Shown: piece after piece, positions 36,400 to 47,304 of the stretch
Layout of the letters: each line of letters opens with the position of its first letter
Position numbering within the stretch: the stretch's first letter is position 1
From: Aphrocallistes beatrix
Taxonomy: Eukaryota; Porifera; Hexactinellida; Sceptrulophora; Aphrocallistidae
Direction: 5' to 3'
NCBI GenBank assembly: GCA_963281255.1
Contig: OY725501.1
Coordinates: forward strand, 3,697,674-3,761,673
DNA: 64,000 nt
Translations under genes and position numbers: made by a program
The notes under the pieces: model-generated
The model's input: the letters and a program-made list of their open reading frames with translations, nothing else
What the model was told of the DNA's origin: nothing
Database searches by the model: none

Positions 36400-37700
36400 T
36401 GTTGGTAGTTCTTACTCAATAAAGTTTATACTACATCCCACAACTATGTCTATATATACTACTGGTGGAGAAGTGCTCAACACATCTGTGGTTTGGTGAC
36501 AATAGCCGTTATAATGCAAAGACCATCAAAATTTGTAAAGAGTGGTCTCTCTATAGCGCATTTAGAAGTTGGTGGTTGAGCACACTAGAAGTAAGAAGGC
36601 TGTTTTATAACCTTATAACCTTTTTTTATATTATAACCTTCAAAAAAATTTGGCTCTGTCGAGCACTCTAAATGTGTAGGAAAGTGATACTATTAACTTT
36701 AGAAATTTACATGATGTGAGCATGTAATGAATAGAATGACGTAGAAAACCGATTCATACAATTAGGAGCGTAGCTTGATTGAGAATCCACTTGGAATAGC
36801 GACAAAGATCATTTCACCATGGTACAGTTACCATATAGTGTGTAGGTACAGCATGCTCATTATAATTCCTTCCCAATCCACTTAACTTGAGATTGCAATA
36901 TACAAGTGTGGTATTAGCACATCACACAGAGGATTCATTTGTTGTAGCAAAAGGCTTTGACTGTTTCTGATCGAAGTAGATTCTCAAGTTAGCTATGCAG
37001 TCAGTATGAACGTTTAAGTTAGTTGAGCAATGGATAGTTCATTATCGAGTTCATTATGTTTGAATGGGATATCACAAGAAATGTCTACATCCCAATATCC
37101 ATTCTTTTAGCTGAAAAATATTCTGAAAAGAAGAATTCTGCAAAAATGATTCCAGAATTGAAACGAATCCGATTGCAACTGAATACTTATAAAGATTGGG
37201 ATGATAGAATGTTCTGATGATAATATCAATTCAGTTGCGCAGCTATTTCTATATCTTCCTGTAACATTATAATCTGGTAGTAAAGTAGAATGATAGTCTC
37301 GATAAGATAAGCCGTTATATTTTCTCATAAAACCCGTTATGAGATATCTCAAGGAGTTAGTATCAGTGCAACAATACAATTGATTAAATGCAGTAAAAAT
37401 TTATTCTCACAAAGTGGAAACATGTAAGTAACTAGGTCCAAATAAACTGTTCCAAATTTCTTAAGGTTGAATGTATACTATTTTAATAACTCATCAAGCA
37501 CAGTATGAACAAACAAATAGAAATACAAACATGAATATTCCTATTGTATTTGTACACAGAAGAATGTGTTAAGCTTAGTTACTACAAATAAGATTAAATA
37601 ATACATTCAAGCAATTAACACAGAAAAACAGACAAACAAAAAGTCACTGGTTACACATTACAAGATCTGCTACGAGTCTCTAAGCAACGATTCTATTAGA
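36400..37700. other. Spacer between genes J and K
   Basis: Contains the J promoter (36430-36470), a stretch similar to other inter-LRR spacers (GAGCACTCTAAATGTGTAGG, GAAAGTGATACTATTAA) and, from about 37480, the conserved 3' flank shared by all family 2 genes (ACTCATCAAGCACAGTATGA). No other gene seen. Confidence 0.6.
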
Positions 37701-37723
37701 ACTAACACACTTATTGAGATGTT

Positions 37724-38968
37724 TTACAAAGTAAGAATTCCTTCTCTCACAGACTGTGGTGGGCAGTTAACGTAGATATCTGGATCTGTTGCTGATTTAC
37801 CAGAATGTCGAGGAGGAGTTTTGCAATAAGGATTGTAAAAAGGTATATTTGATTTAGACATCCATTGGAGATCACAGTCGCAACACAATGGCACGTCCTT
37901 CAGATGTAATTCGCGTAGCTGGTTAAGAGATTCAAAGGTTTTACTAGAGAGATGACATATCGAATTAAAGTTCAAATTAATCCAAGATAAAGAGTCTAAA
38001 GTTCTAAACCCTCGAAAGCAGTTGTACTTAATTCCTTCAATTGGTTTAAATCTAAGTTTAGATAACTTAACTTACTCAATCCCTTAAAGCAATATTTTTC
38101 TAATGTAGTTATTTCATTAATATATAAACGAAGGTAAAACAAATTAGTATAGTTCAGAAATACATTACTTGGAATCTGAGCGATTATATTATACTGAAAT
38201 GACAGAGAATTCAATCCAAAGAGCGGAGTCAGACTAAGAAATGAAATATCAGTTAATTCAGAAAATTGATAGAATAGAGTATTCAGCTTAACAAGAGGAG
38301 AGAATGTAGCTACAGGTTTGGGGACATGAAATCTATAAATGTGTAGATTAGTGAGAGCAGTGAGACCTGAGAATGATTCATCTGTCGTATTTAAATACTG
38401 ATCAGGAAACAATTATAAAGACTTGAGTTGCGCTAAACCACTCACACAACCTTCCCTAAGAATACTACTATTATCTCCTGGATCTGTGATAGAAAAATAA
38501 TCTACTGTCAAGTACGTAAGAAATCGATTCGAATCAGAAAAGTAAGGAAAAAAATTGGAATTTGATTGAGAATAATGACAGATAACTGAGTTTAGGGAAC
38601 AAATATAAAGACTCATGATGGATGTTTAGGTAATAATGAGAATTTATAGTTAGTCGGGTAACCTCAGGATGCGACCGAACCGCGCCTATCTCCAAATTAC
38701 TCAGATAATTAGAAATAGAGAGATTCTGGACCGTCGATGTTAAATTAATCAATAAAGTTACGTTTTCGCAGTCAGAAATTTTCGCATTACAAGTCTCAGA
38801 TGTTCCATCGTCTCCCAAGAAGCATTCAGATTCAGACAAATTTGTTAGTGACTCAGAACAATTAACCCAACATGTGGCACTTCCCGTAACACAACAACGA
38901 CAACAACAAAAACAACAACAACAACACAATAACAACACAAACAGTGTACTCTCTGTAATCAATTTCAT
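37724..38968 (-). pseudogene. LRR pseudogene K (family 2, no EGF)
   Basis: Full-length copy with at least three lesions. (1) Near 38551 one extra A in a homopolymer shifts the frame after the segment read FQFFPYF in intact copies. (2) At 38413 a TAA stop lies where relatives encode LLFPDQF. (3) Near 37990 an 8-bp insertion follows the segment encoding LDSL. The rest is well preserved: signal peptide with CCCCCFCCCRCC, Cys cap CWVNCSESLTNLSESECF, LRRs, LRRCT and the family 2 ending VREGILTL. The mild decay implies recent inactivation. It forms a head-to-head pair with intact gene L. Confidence 0.9.
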
Positions 38969-39541
38969 GGTTGGTAGTTCTTTTCTCAATAAACTTCATA
39001 CTAAGCACTACACAACTATGTCTATATATACTACTCGTCCCACTTAATATTAAATTAAGATAATATGGTTCCACTCCATCTTGAACATCAAATCAATTGG
39101 AATAATTAATTGGTTAGAATCAATTTACATATTTCTAAGATTAGATATTCTATCCTAAACTAGAGACATCCCATATTCTGTTTCTCTGCTAAGTTGTGGT
39201 CTAACATTTGTGGACAACTGCTGTACTGCCAGCAGTGTCTGATCATGTGGCGTTGTGTCCATATGGGAGACCACAAGACACATCTGTTCTGTGGACAAAT
39301 GGTTACATACATTATCACAGCTAATCAGTCTAGAATCAAAAACAGAATATGAGATGTCTCTGGTTTAGGATAGAATATTTAATCATAGAAATATGTAAAT
39401 TGATTCTGACCAATTAATTATTCCAATTGATTTGAAGAGTGGAACCATATGATCTAAATTAAATTTTGTGGGACGAGTAGTATATATAGACATAGCTGTG
39501 TAGTGTTAGTAGAAAGTTTATTGAGAAAAGAACTACCAAAT
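38969..39541. promoter_or_regulatory. Palindromic bidirectional promoter region between K and L
   Basis: Left arm (38990-39180) and right arm (39340-39530) are inverted copies, including the TATA-like TATATATAGACATAG with GGGACGAGTAGTA beside it at both ends and AATTGGAATAATTAATTGGT. The centre holds the 81-nt foldback element at 39195-39275. The arms serve divergent genes K (minus) and L (plus). Confidence 0.75.
39195..39275. repeat. 81-nt self-complementary element, copy 1
   Basis: Outer stem TGTGGTCT/AGACCACA, second stem TGGACAAC/GTTGTGTCCA (2-nt bulge) and inner hairpin ACTGCTG-TACTGC-CAGCAGT. Eight nearly identical copies lie in the family 2 spacers, embedded in about 250 bp of less perfect homology (AACAGAGACATCTCATATTC before; CTAATCAGTCTAGAATC after). 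Could be a structured RNA, a regulatory element or the core of a foldback transposon. Confidence 0.85.
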
Positions 39542-40771
39542 ATGAAATTGATTACAGAGAGTACACTGTTTGTGTTGTTATTGTGTTGTTGTTGTTGTTG
39601 CTGTTGTTGTTGTTGTGTTACAGGGAGTGACACATGTTGGGTTAATTGTTCGGAATCACTAACAAATTTGTCTAAATCTGAATGTTTTCTGAGAGACGAT
39701 GGAACATCTGAGAGTTGTTATGTGAGAATTTCTGCCTGCGAAAACGTAACTTTATTGATTGATTTAACGTCGAAGGTCCAGACTCTCTATATTTACAATT
39801 ATATAATTAATTTGGAGATAGGCGCTGTTCGGTCGCATCCCGAGGTTACCCAGCTAACTATACACCTTAATTATACATACATATATCCTGATTTGTTCTA
39901 TTTGTTCCCTCAACTTCGTTATTTGGATTTATATGAAGTCGAATTCCAATTTTTTCCTTACTTTTCTGATTCAAATCCATTACTTGAATCCTTGAGCATG
40001 AATGCTTTTTCTAACACAAATCCAGCAAATCATAGTATTCTTAGGAAAGGTTGCGTGAGTGGTTTATCACAACTAAAAACTCTACTTCTGTTTCCTGATC
40101 AGTTTTTAAATACAACAGATGATACATTCGCAGGTCTCACTAATCTCAGTAATCTTCAGATATATAGATTCCATGTCCCCAACCCTGTTGCTACGTTCTC
40201 TCCTCTCGTTAAGTTGATCAGTCTCTGCTATGAGTCATCAGAATTGGCTGATATTTCATTTCTGAGTCTGACTTCTTCGCTTTTTGGATTGACTTATCTG
40301 AAATTTCACAGTAATAAAATCACTCAGATTCCAACTAATGTATTTCTCAACTATACTAATTTGACTTACATTTATTTAAATTATAATGAAATTACTACAT
40401 TAGAAAAAGATTGCTTTAAGGGATTGAGTAAGTTAAGTTATCTAAACTTAGATTCAAACCAATTGAAGGATTTAAGTACAACTGCTTTCGAGGGTTTAGA
40501 CTCTTTATCTTGGATTGATTTGAGCCGTAATCCGATATGTCATCTCTCTAGCAAAACCTTTGAATATCATAAACAGCTATGCAGATTAGATCTGAAGGAC
40601 GTGCCATTGTGTTGCGACTGTGATCTCCAATGGATGTCTAAATCAAATATACCTTTTTACAATCCTTATTGTGCGAGTCCTCCGCAATATGTCAATAAAC
40701 CAGCAACAGATCCAAATATCTACATTTTCTGCCCACCAGAGTCTGCGAGAGAAGGAATTCTTACTTTGTAA
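39542..40771 (+). CDS. Secreted LRR protein, gene L (family 2, no EGF)
   Basis: One exon, 409 residues from the family start MKLITEST; an in-frame ATG 39 nt upstream is less likely because relatives share the start at MKLITEST. The signal peptide holds the longest uninterrupted Cys run in the window ([16 protein letters not shown]), encoded by a TGT/TGC microsatellite. Cys cap CWVNCSESLTNLSKSECF, about 10 LRRs (LSYLNLDSNQLKDLSTTAF; LSWIDLSRNPICHLSSKTF), LRRCT VPLCCDCDLQWMSKSN, then the variant CASPPQYVNKPATDP and the ending ILTL. It is the only plus-strand member of the second array. It lacks the EGF module, and the old EGF tail (AATATCTCAATAAGTGTGTT) follows the stop as 3' UTR. Confidence 0.92.
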   Translation: MKLITESTLFVLLLCCCCCCCCCCCVTGSDTCWVNCSESLTNLSKSECFLRDDGTSESCYVRISACENVTLLIDLTSKVQTLYIYNYIINLEIGAVRSHPEVTQLTIHLNYTYIYPDLFYLFPQLRYLDLYEVEFQFFPYFSDSNPLLESLSMNAFSNTNPANHSILRKGCVSGLSQLKTLLLFPDQFLNTTDDTFAGLTNLSNLQIYRFHVPNPVATFSPLVKLISLCYESSELADISFLSLTSSLFGLTYLKFHSNKITQIPTNVFLNYTNLTYIYLNYNEITTLEKDCFKGLSKLSYLNLDSNQLKDLSTTAFEGLDSLSWIDLSRNPICHLSSKTFEYHKQLCRLDLKDVPLCCDCDLQWMSKSNIPFYNPYCASPPQYVNKPATDPNIYIFCPPESAREGILTL

Positions 40772-42424
40772 AATATCTCAATAAGTGTGTTAGTTCTAAT
40801 AGAATCGTTGCTTAGTAGCAGATGTTGTAGTGTGTAATCAGTGACTATTTGTTTGTCTGTTTTTCTGTGTTAATTGCTTGAATGTATTATCTAATCTTGT
40901 TTGTAGTAACTAAGCTTAACACATTCTTCTGTGTACAATTACAATAGGAATATTCATGTTTGTATTTCTATTTGTTTGTTCATACTGTACTTGATGAGTT
41001 ATTAAAATAGAATACATTCATCCTTAAGAAAATTGGAATAGTCACAACTTTGGGTGCATCATTTGAACGCTTAGGATTTTGAAGGATTTCACTGCATTAT
41101 AGTGTCTATTTCCACCGAACCACCAGGTTTTCGACCACACTCGAGCTTCATTGTCCGTATTACAACAACGACAACAACAATAACAATAACATTAATATTA
41201 TGTGGTCCCACTCCATCTTGTACAACAAATCAATTGGAATAAGTGAATTGGTCAGAATGAATTTACATATTTCTATAGTTAGATATTCAATCCTAAACCA
41301 GAGACATCTCATATTCTGTTTCTCTGCTAACTTGTGGTTCTAACATTTGTGGACTACTGCTGTACTGCCAGCAGTGTCTGATCATGTGGCGTTGTGTCCA
41401 TATGGGAGACCACAAGACACATCTGCTCTGTGGACAAATGGTTACATACATTATCACAGCTAATCAGTCTAGAATCAAAGAGATATGAAATTAGATATTG
41501 ACACAGCTTACATAATATATGTACAGCCTAGTTCTGCACAATCACATTTCAAGTTTAAGGAGTCATTGTGATTCCTTTATACGTGTGTATTCATTGAGTT
41601 AGGTATAATCCCTATTCGTCAATAAATTGAAACAAACTAATGATAAATCCATGCATTTTGATTGGTTAATACATTTTGAAACTTTTTGTGGAAAGATGTG
41701 AAAATATTTAAGATGTACGACCAAGGTTAAAATCTCCACCATAGAAGTAAAAGATGATCGAAATTGGTGCAATTTGGTCCAATAGAATTTCCAGGAGCGA
41801 GTAGAAGACGTACGGACATTCGACACTGACCATGAAATAAGGCAGCTCCTATAGTATGAGCTGCACTTATAAGATGAAGGTTATTAAAGCTGAGCACTCT
41901 AAATGTGTGTAGGAAAGTGATACATAGTAAGCTTAAGTCATTGAAGAAAACTAATTAGTAACATGAAAACCACGATAAGACAAGTAGTTAAGACCTAATT
42001 AGAATAAAGGGATAGCTTTACTCCGTAATTTACCTTCAAAATAATTTTAATTGTATACTATTTTAACCCGAGCACGTCCAGGAATGTTGAATTGAAAGTG
42101 AAAGTTAATTGAAAGTAAACTGAAAATGAAAGTGAAAGCTGGGTCATTTCTATTTATACCTTTGACCCCAAGTAATCCTCGGGTTAATAACTCATCAAGC
42201 ACAGTATGAACAAACAAATAGAAATACAAACCTGAATATTCCTATTGTAATTGTACACAGAAGAATGTGTTAAGCTTAGTTACTACAAACAAGATTAAAT
42301 AATACATTCAAGCAATTAACACAGAAAAACAGACAAACAAAAAGTCACTGGTTACACATTACAAGATCTGCTACGAGTCTTTAAGCAACGATTCTATTAG
42401 AACTAACACACTTATTGAGAGGTT
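40772..42424. other. Spacer between genes L and M (tail to tail)
   Basis: Inverted copies of the conserved 3' flank lie at both ends (40772-41035 and about 42180-42424). The middle contains foldback copy 2, an ACAACAACGACAACAAC tract near 41163 and repeated spacer sequence. No gene seen. Confidence 0.6.
41333..41414. repeat. 81-nt self-complementary element, copy 2
   Basis: Same stems as copy 1, with one extra T in the left outer arm (TGTGGTTCT). Not directly upstream of an intact gene. Confidence 0.85.
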
Positions 42425-43654
42425 TTATAAAGTAAGAATTCCTTCTCTCTCAGACTCTGGTGGGCAGTTAACATAGATAGATGGATCTGTTGCTGATTTA
42501 CCAGAATATTGAGAAGGAGTTTTGCAATAAGGACTGTAAAGAGTTAAGTTTGATTTAGACATCCATTGGAGATCACAATCACAACACAATGGTACGTCAA
42601 ACAGATCTAATCCGCATATCTGTTTAAGAGATTCAAACGTTTTGCTAGAGAGATGACATATCGGATTACGGCTCAAATAAATCGTAGTTAAAGAGTCTAA
42701 ACCCTCGAAAGCAGTTGTACATAAATCCTTCAATTGGTTTACATCTAAGTTTACAGCTCTTAACTCACTCAATCCCTTAAAGCAATCTTTTCCTAATGTA
42801 GCTATTTCATTATAATTTAAATAAAGGTAATTCAAATTAGTATAGTTCAGAAATACATTGCTTGGAATGTGAGTGATTATATTATTGTAAATTGACAGAT
42901 AAGTCAATCCTAAGAGCGAAGGAGTCAGACTCAGAAATGAAATATCAGTTAATTCAGATGACTCATAGCATAGACTGATCAACTTAACGAGAGGAGAGAA
43001 CGTAGCAACAGGGTTGGGGACATGGAATCTATATATCTGAAGATTACTGAGATTAGTGAGACCTGAGAATGATTCATCTGTTGTATTTGTAAACTGATCA
43101 GGAAACAGAAGTAGAGTTTTTAGTTGTGATAAACCACTCACGCAACCTTTCCTAAGAATACTATAATTTGCTGGATCTGTGAAAGAAAAAGCATTTATGC
43201 TCAAGGTTGCAAGTAATGGATTCGAATCAAAAAAGTAAGGAAAAAATTGGAATTGGACTTCATATAAATCTAAATAACGGAGTTCAGGGAACAAATAGAA
43301 CAAATCAGGATAGATGCATGCGTAATTAAGGTGAATTAAAAGATGGTTAACCTCAGGATGCGACCGAACCGCGCCTATTTCCAAATTACTTATAGAATTA
43401 TAAATAGAGAGAATCTGGACCGTCGACGTTAAATCAATCAATAAAGTTACGTTTTCGCAGTCAGAAATTCCCACAATACAAGTCTCAGATGTTCCATCGT
43501 CTCTCAGGAAACATTCAGATTCAGACAAATTTGTTAGTGACTCAGAACAATTAACCCAACATGTGGCACTCCCCGTAATGCAACAACGACAACAACAAAA
43601 ACAACAACAACACAATAACAACACAAACAGTGTACTCTCTGTAATCAATTTCAT
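42425..43654 (-). CDS. Secreted LRR protein, gene M (family 2, no EGF)
   Basis: One exon, 409 residues from MKLITEST. Signal peptide LLCCCCFCCCRCCITG: the Cys run is broken by Phe and Arg, a pattern also in K, N and P. Cys cap CWVNCSESLTNLSESECF, about 10 LRRs (LTYLSIYNNIITHIPSNVF; LRAVNLDVNQLKDLCTTAF), LRRCT VPLCCDCDLQWMSKSN with the variant [20 protein letters not shown], ending EREGILTL. The segment SNLQIYRFHVPNPVATF is identical to gene L, although flanking LRRs differ. Unpaired Cys in LKQICGL. A TATA-like element and foldback copy 3 lie upstream at 43700-43985. Confidence 0.93.
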   Translation of the reverse strand: MKLITESTLFVLLLCCCCFCCCRCCITGSATCWVNCSESLTNLSESECFLRDDGTSETCIVGISDCENVTLLIDLTSTVQILSIYNSISNLEIGAVRSHPEVNHLLIHLNYACIYPDLFYLFPELRYLDLYEVQFQFFPYFFDSNPLLATLSINAFSFTDPANYSILRKGCVSGLSQLKTLLLFPDQFTNTTDESFSGLTNLSNLQIYRFHVPNPVATFSPLVKLISLCYESSELTDISFLSLTPSLLGLTYLSIYNNIITHIPSNVFLNYTNLNYLYLNYNEIATLGKDCFKGLSELRAVNLDVNQLKDLCTTAFEGLDSLTTIYLSRNPICHLSSKTFESLKQICGLDLFDVPLCCDCDLQWMSKSNLTLYSPYCKTPSQYSGKSATDPSIYVNCPPESEREGILTL

Positions 43655-43880
43655 AGTTGGCAGTTCTTTTCTCAATAAACTTTCCACTAAGCACTACACA
43701 ACTATTTATATATATACTACTCGTCCCACTTAATATTGAATTAAGATAATATGGTTCCGCTCCATCTTGAATATCAAATCAATTGGAATAATTAATTGGT
43801 TAGAATCAATTTACATATTTCCAAGATTAGATATTCTATCCTAAAACAGAGACATCTCATATTCTGTTTCTCTGTTAAGT

Positions 43881-43961
43881 TGTGGTCTAACATTTGTGGA
43901 CAACTGCTGTACTGCCAGCAGTGTCTGATCATGTGGCGTTGTGTCCATATGGGAGACCACA
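43881..43961. repeat. 81-nt self-complementary element, copy 3
   Basis: Perfect match to copy 1. It lies about 230 bp upstream of the gene M start, and the downstream flank is truncated after GTGGACAAAGTTACATAC. Confidence 0.9.
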
Positions 43962-44254
43962 AGACACATCTGCTCTGTGGACAAAGTTACATACTATTTT
44001 ACTATTTACTATTTTAATAACTCACAAGCACAGTATGAACAAAACAAATATAAATACAAACATGGATATTTATATTGTAATTGTACACAGAAGAATGTGT
44101 TAAGCTTAGTTACTACAAACAAAATTAAATAATACATTCAAGCAATTAACACAGAAAAACAGACAAACAAAAAGTCACTGGTTACACTTTGCAAGATCTG
44201 CTATGAGTCTTTAAGCAAGGATTCTATTAGAACTAACACACTTATTGAGAGGTT

Positions 44255-45490
44255 TTACAAAGTAAGAATTCCTTCTCTCGCAAACTCTGGTGGGCAGTTA
44301 ACATAGATAGATGGATCTGTTGCTGATTTACCAGAATATTGAGGAGGAGTATTGCAATAAGGACTGTAAAGAGTTAAATTTGATTTAGAAATCCATTGGA
44401 GATCACAATCGCAACACAATGGCACGTCCTTCAGATCTAATCTGCGTAGCTGTTTAAGAGATTCGAACGTTTTGCTCGAGAGATGACAGATCGGATTATT
44501 GTTCAAATAAATCCAAGTTAAAGAATCTAAACCCTCGAAAGCAGTTGTACTTAATTCCTTCAATTGGTTTAAATCTATGTCTAGAAAGCTTAACTTACTC
44601 AATCCCTTAAAGCAATCTTTTTCTAATGTAGCTATTCCATTATCATATAAATAAAGGTAATTCAAATTAGTATAGTTCAGAAATACATTACTTGGAATGT
44701 GAGTGATTTTATTATACTGAAATGACAGAGAATTCAATCCAAAGAGCGAAGGAGTCAGACTCAGAAATGAAATATCAGCCAATTCAGATGATTGATAGAA
44801 TAGATAATTTAACTTAACGAGAGGAGAGAACGTAGCTACAGGGTTGGGGACATGGAATGTATCTAAGTATAGAGTAATGAGATTAGAGAGGCCTGAGAAT
44901 GATTCATCTGTTGTAGTCAAAAACTGATTAGGATACAAATGTAGAGTGCTGAGTTGTGATAAACCACTCACGCAACCTTTCCTAAGAATGCTATTATCTC
45001 CTGGATCTGTTAAAGAAAAGAAATCTACTGTCAAGTATGTAAGTAATCGATTCGAATCAGAAAGGTAAGGAAAGAATTGGAATTTGACTGAATACAAATA
45101 CAAATAACTGAGTTCAGGGAACGAATATAACAACTCAGGATGGATGTTTACGTGATTAGAACTTATAGTTAGTTGGGTAACCTCAGGATGCGAACGATCC
45201 GCGCCTATCTCCAAATTACTTGTAGAAATAGAATTAGAAATATCGAGAGTTTGGACCTTCGACGTTAAATCAATCAATAAAGTTACGTTTTCGCAATCAG
45301 AAATTTCCGCAATACAACTCTCAGATGTTCCATCGTCTCTCAGGAAACATTCAGATTTAGACAAATTTGTTACTGAATCAGAACAATTAACCCAACATGT
45401 GGCACTCCCCGTAATACAACAACGACAACAACAAAAACAACAACAACACAATAACAACACAAACAGTGCACTCTCTGTAATCAATTTCAT
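44255..45490 (-). CDS. Secreted LRR protein, gene N (family 2, no EGF)
   Basis: One exon, 411 residues from MKLITESA. Signal peptide LLCCCCFCCCRCCITG, Cys cap CWVNCSDSVTNLSKSECF, about 10 LRRs (LNSLSFQYNKITHIPSNVF; LNYLYLYDNGIATLEKDCF), LRRCT VPLCCDCDLQWISKSN, the variant [20 protein letters not shown], ending AREGILTL. A two-residue insertion (SISTSNLEIGA) lies in the first LRR. Its LRR core (FFSLTDPGDNSILRKGC; LNSLSFQYN) is closest to pseudogene K and gene P. Promoter TATATATACTACTCG upstream, foldback copy 4 about 230 bp upstream. Confidence 0.93.
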   Translation of the reverse strand: MKLITESALFVLLLCCCCFCCCRCCITGSATCWVNCSDSVTNLSKSECFLRDDGTSESCIAEISDCENVTLLIDLTSKVQTLDISNSISTSNLEIGADRSHPEVTQLTISSNHVNIHPELLYSFPELSYLYLYSVKFQFFPYLSDSNRLLTYLTVDFFSLTDPGDNSILRKGCVSGLSQLSTLHLYPNQFLTTTDESFSGLSNLITLYLDTFHVPNPVATFSPLVKLNYLFYQSSELADISFLSLTPSLFGLNSLSFQYNKITHIPSNVFLNYTNLNYLYLYDNGIATLEKDCFKGLSKLSFLDIDLNQLKELSTTAFEGLDSLTWIYLNNNPICHLSSKTFESLKQLRRLDLKDVPLCCDCDLQWISKSNLTLYSPYCNTPPQYSGKSATDPSIYVNCPPEFAREGILTL

Positions 45491-45715
45491 AGTTGGCAGT
45501 TCTTTTCTCAATTAACTTTCTACTAACACTACACAGATATGTCTATATATACTACTCGTCTCACTTAAAATTTAATTAACGATCATATGTTTCCGCTCTA
45601 TTTTGAACATCAAATCAATTGAAATAATTAATTGGTCAGAATCAATTTACATATTTCTAAGATTAGATATTCTATCCTAAACAGAGACATCTCATATTCT
45701 GTTTCTCTGCTAAGT

Positions 45716-45796
45716 TGTGGTCTAACATTTGTGGACAACTGCTGTACTGCCAGCAGTGTCTGATCATGTGGCGTTGTGTCCATATGGGAGACCACA
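45716..45796. repeat. 81-nt self-complementary element, copy 4
   Basis: Identical core. Upstream of gene N at the same distance as copy 3 is from gene M, with the same truncated flank, so the M and N units duplicated together. Confidence 0.9.
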
Positions 45797-46083
45797 AGAC
45801 ACATCTGCTCTGTGGACAAAGTTACATACTATTTTACTATTTACTATTTTAATAACTCATCAAGCACAGTATGAACAAACAAATAGAAATACAAACATGA
45901 ATATTCCTATTGTAATTGTACACAGAAGAATGTGTTAAGCTTAGTTACTACAAACAAAATTAAATAATACATTCAAGCAATTAACACACAAACAAACAAA
46001 AAGTCACTGATTACACATTACAAGATCTGCTACAAGTCTTCAAGCAACGATTCTATTAGAACTAACACACTTATTGAGATGTT

Positions 46084-47304
46084 TTACAAAGTAAGAATTC
46101 CTTCTCTCACAGACTCTGGTGGGCAGTTAACGTAGATATCTGGATCTGTCGCTGATCTATTAACATATTGAGGAGGACTCGCACAATAAGGACTGTAAAT
46201 ATCAAAATCTGCTTTAGACATCCATTTGAGATTACAATCGCAACACAATGGCACGTCATGTAACTCTAATATGTCTGGTTGTTTAAGAGATTCAAACGTT
46301 TTGCTAGAGAGATGACATATCGGATTAGTGTTCAAACTAATAAAAGTTAAAGACTCTAAACCTCCGAAAGCAGTTGTACTTAATTCCTTCAATTGGTTTA
46401 CATCTAAGCGTAGTGTTTCTAACTTTCTCAATCCTTTAAAGCAATCTTTTTCTAATGAAGTTATCTTATTAGAGTTTAAATCAAGGTAGGCCAAATTTGT
46501 ATAGTTTAAAAATACATTAGTTGGAATGTGAGTAATTTTGTTATTTGAAAATGACAGATAAGTCAACCCAAAGAGCGAAGGAGTCTGACTCAGAAACGAA
46601 ATATCAGCTAATTCAGAATCTCGATAAAATAATTGATCCAGCTTAACGAGAGGAGAGAACGTTGCAACAGGGTTGTGGGCATGGAATTCAGTTAGCGATA
46701 GAGTAGTGAGAGCAGTGAGACCTGAGAATGATTCATCTGTTGCATTTAAAAACTGCCTCGGATACAATTCCAGCGTTTTAAGTTGTGTTAAACCACTCAC
46801 GCGACCTTCCCAAAGAATGCTATTATTACTGTCTGGATCTGTGAAAGAAAAATAAACTCTCAAGTGTGCAAGTAATGGGTTCGAATCAGAAAAGTAAGGA
46901 AAGAATTGGAATTTGGCGCCCACTAAAACCAAATTAGTGAGTCCAGGCAACATATCAAACAAATCAAGACGGATGTCTGTGTATATATCCTCGATACGTA
47001 GTTGGTTGATATCAGGATGCGACTGAACTGCGCCTATCTTCAAATTAAGTATATAGTCAAAATCAATAAATAGATCCTGGACTTTCGATGTCAAATCAAT
47101 CATTACAGAAGATACGTTTTTGTATTCAGAAAATCTTGCATAACAATTCTTAGATGCTCCATCGTCTATTAAGAAGCATTCTAATTCGGAAAAATTTCTT
47201 TGCGACTCAGGACAATAAAGCCAACATGTTTTCGCCGTAAGACAACAACAAAAACAACAACACAATAACAACACAAACAGTATATTCTTTGTAATCAATT
47301 TCAT
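46084..47304 (-). CDS. Secreted LRR protein, gene O (family 2, no EGF)
   Basis: One exon, 406 residues. Signal peptide [17 protein letters not shown]. The N-terminus is of the O/Q type: KTCWLYCPESQRNFSELECF and VSSVMIDLTSKVQDLFIDFD, unlike the other family 2 copies. About 10 LRRs (LTYLSFSNNKITHIPTNVF; LAYLDLNSNKITSLEKDCF). The last LRR and the LRRCT (LKQPDILELHDVPLCCDC then ADFDIYS, ASPPQYVNRSATDP) match gene R instead of gene Q. This makes O a clear mosaic. Ends VREGILTL. The upstream spacer is longer than for M and N, with foldback copy 5 about 750 bp away. Confidence 0.93.
   Translation of the reverse strand: MKLITKNILFVLLLCCCFCCCLTAKTCWLYCPESQRNFSELECFLIDDGASKNCYARFSEYKNVSSVMIDLTSKVQDLFIDFDYILNLKIGAVQSHPDINQLRIEDIYTDIRLDLFDMLPGLTNLVLVGAKFQFFPYFSDSNPLLAHLRVYFSFTDPDSNNSILWEGRVSGLTQLKTLELYPRQFLNATDESFSGLTALTTLSLTEFHAHNPVATFSPLVKLDQLFYRDSELADISFLSQTPSLFGLTYLSFSNNKITHIPTNVFLNYTNLAYLDLNSNKITSLEKDCFKGLRKLETLRLDVNQLKELSTTAFGGLESLTFISLNTNPICHLSSKTFESLKQPDILELHDVPLCCDCNLKWMSKADFDIYSPYCASPPQYVNRSATDPDIYVNCPPESVREGILTL

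Noticed and set aside
39503..39541. Longer N-termini for several LRR genes (extra residues ending RKELPT)
   Set aside because: The upstream codons overlap the transcribed leader and vary between copies; all genes share a hydrophobic signal peptide that begins at MKLI.
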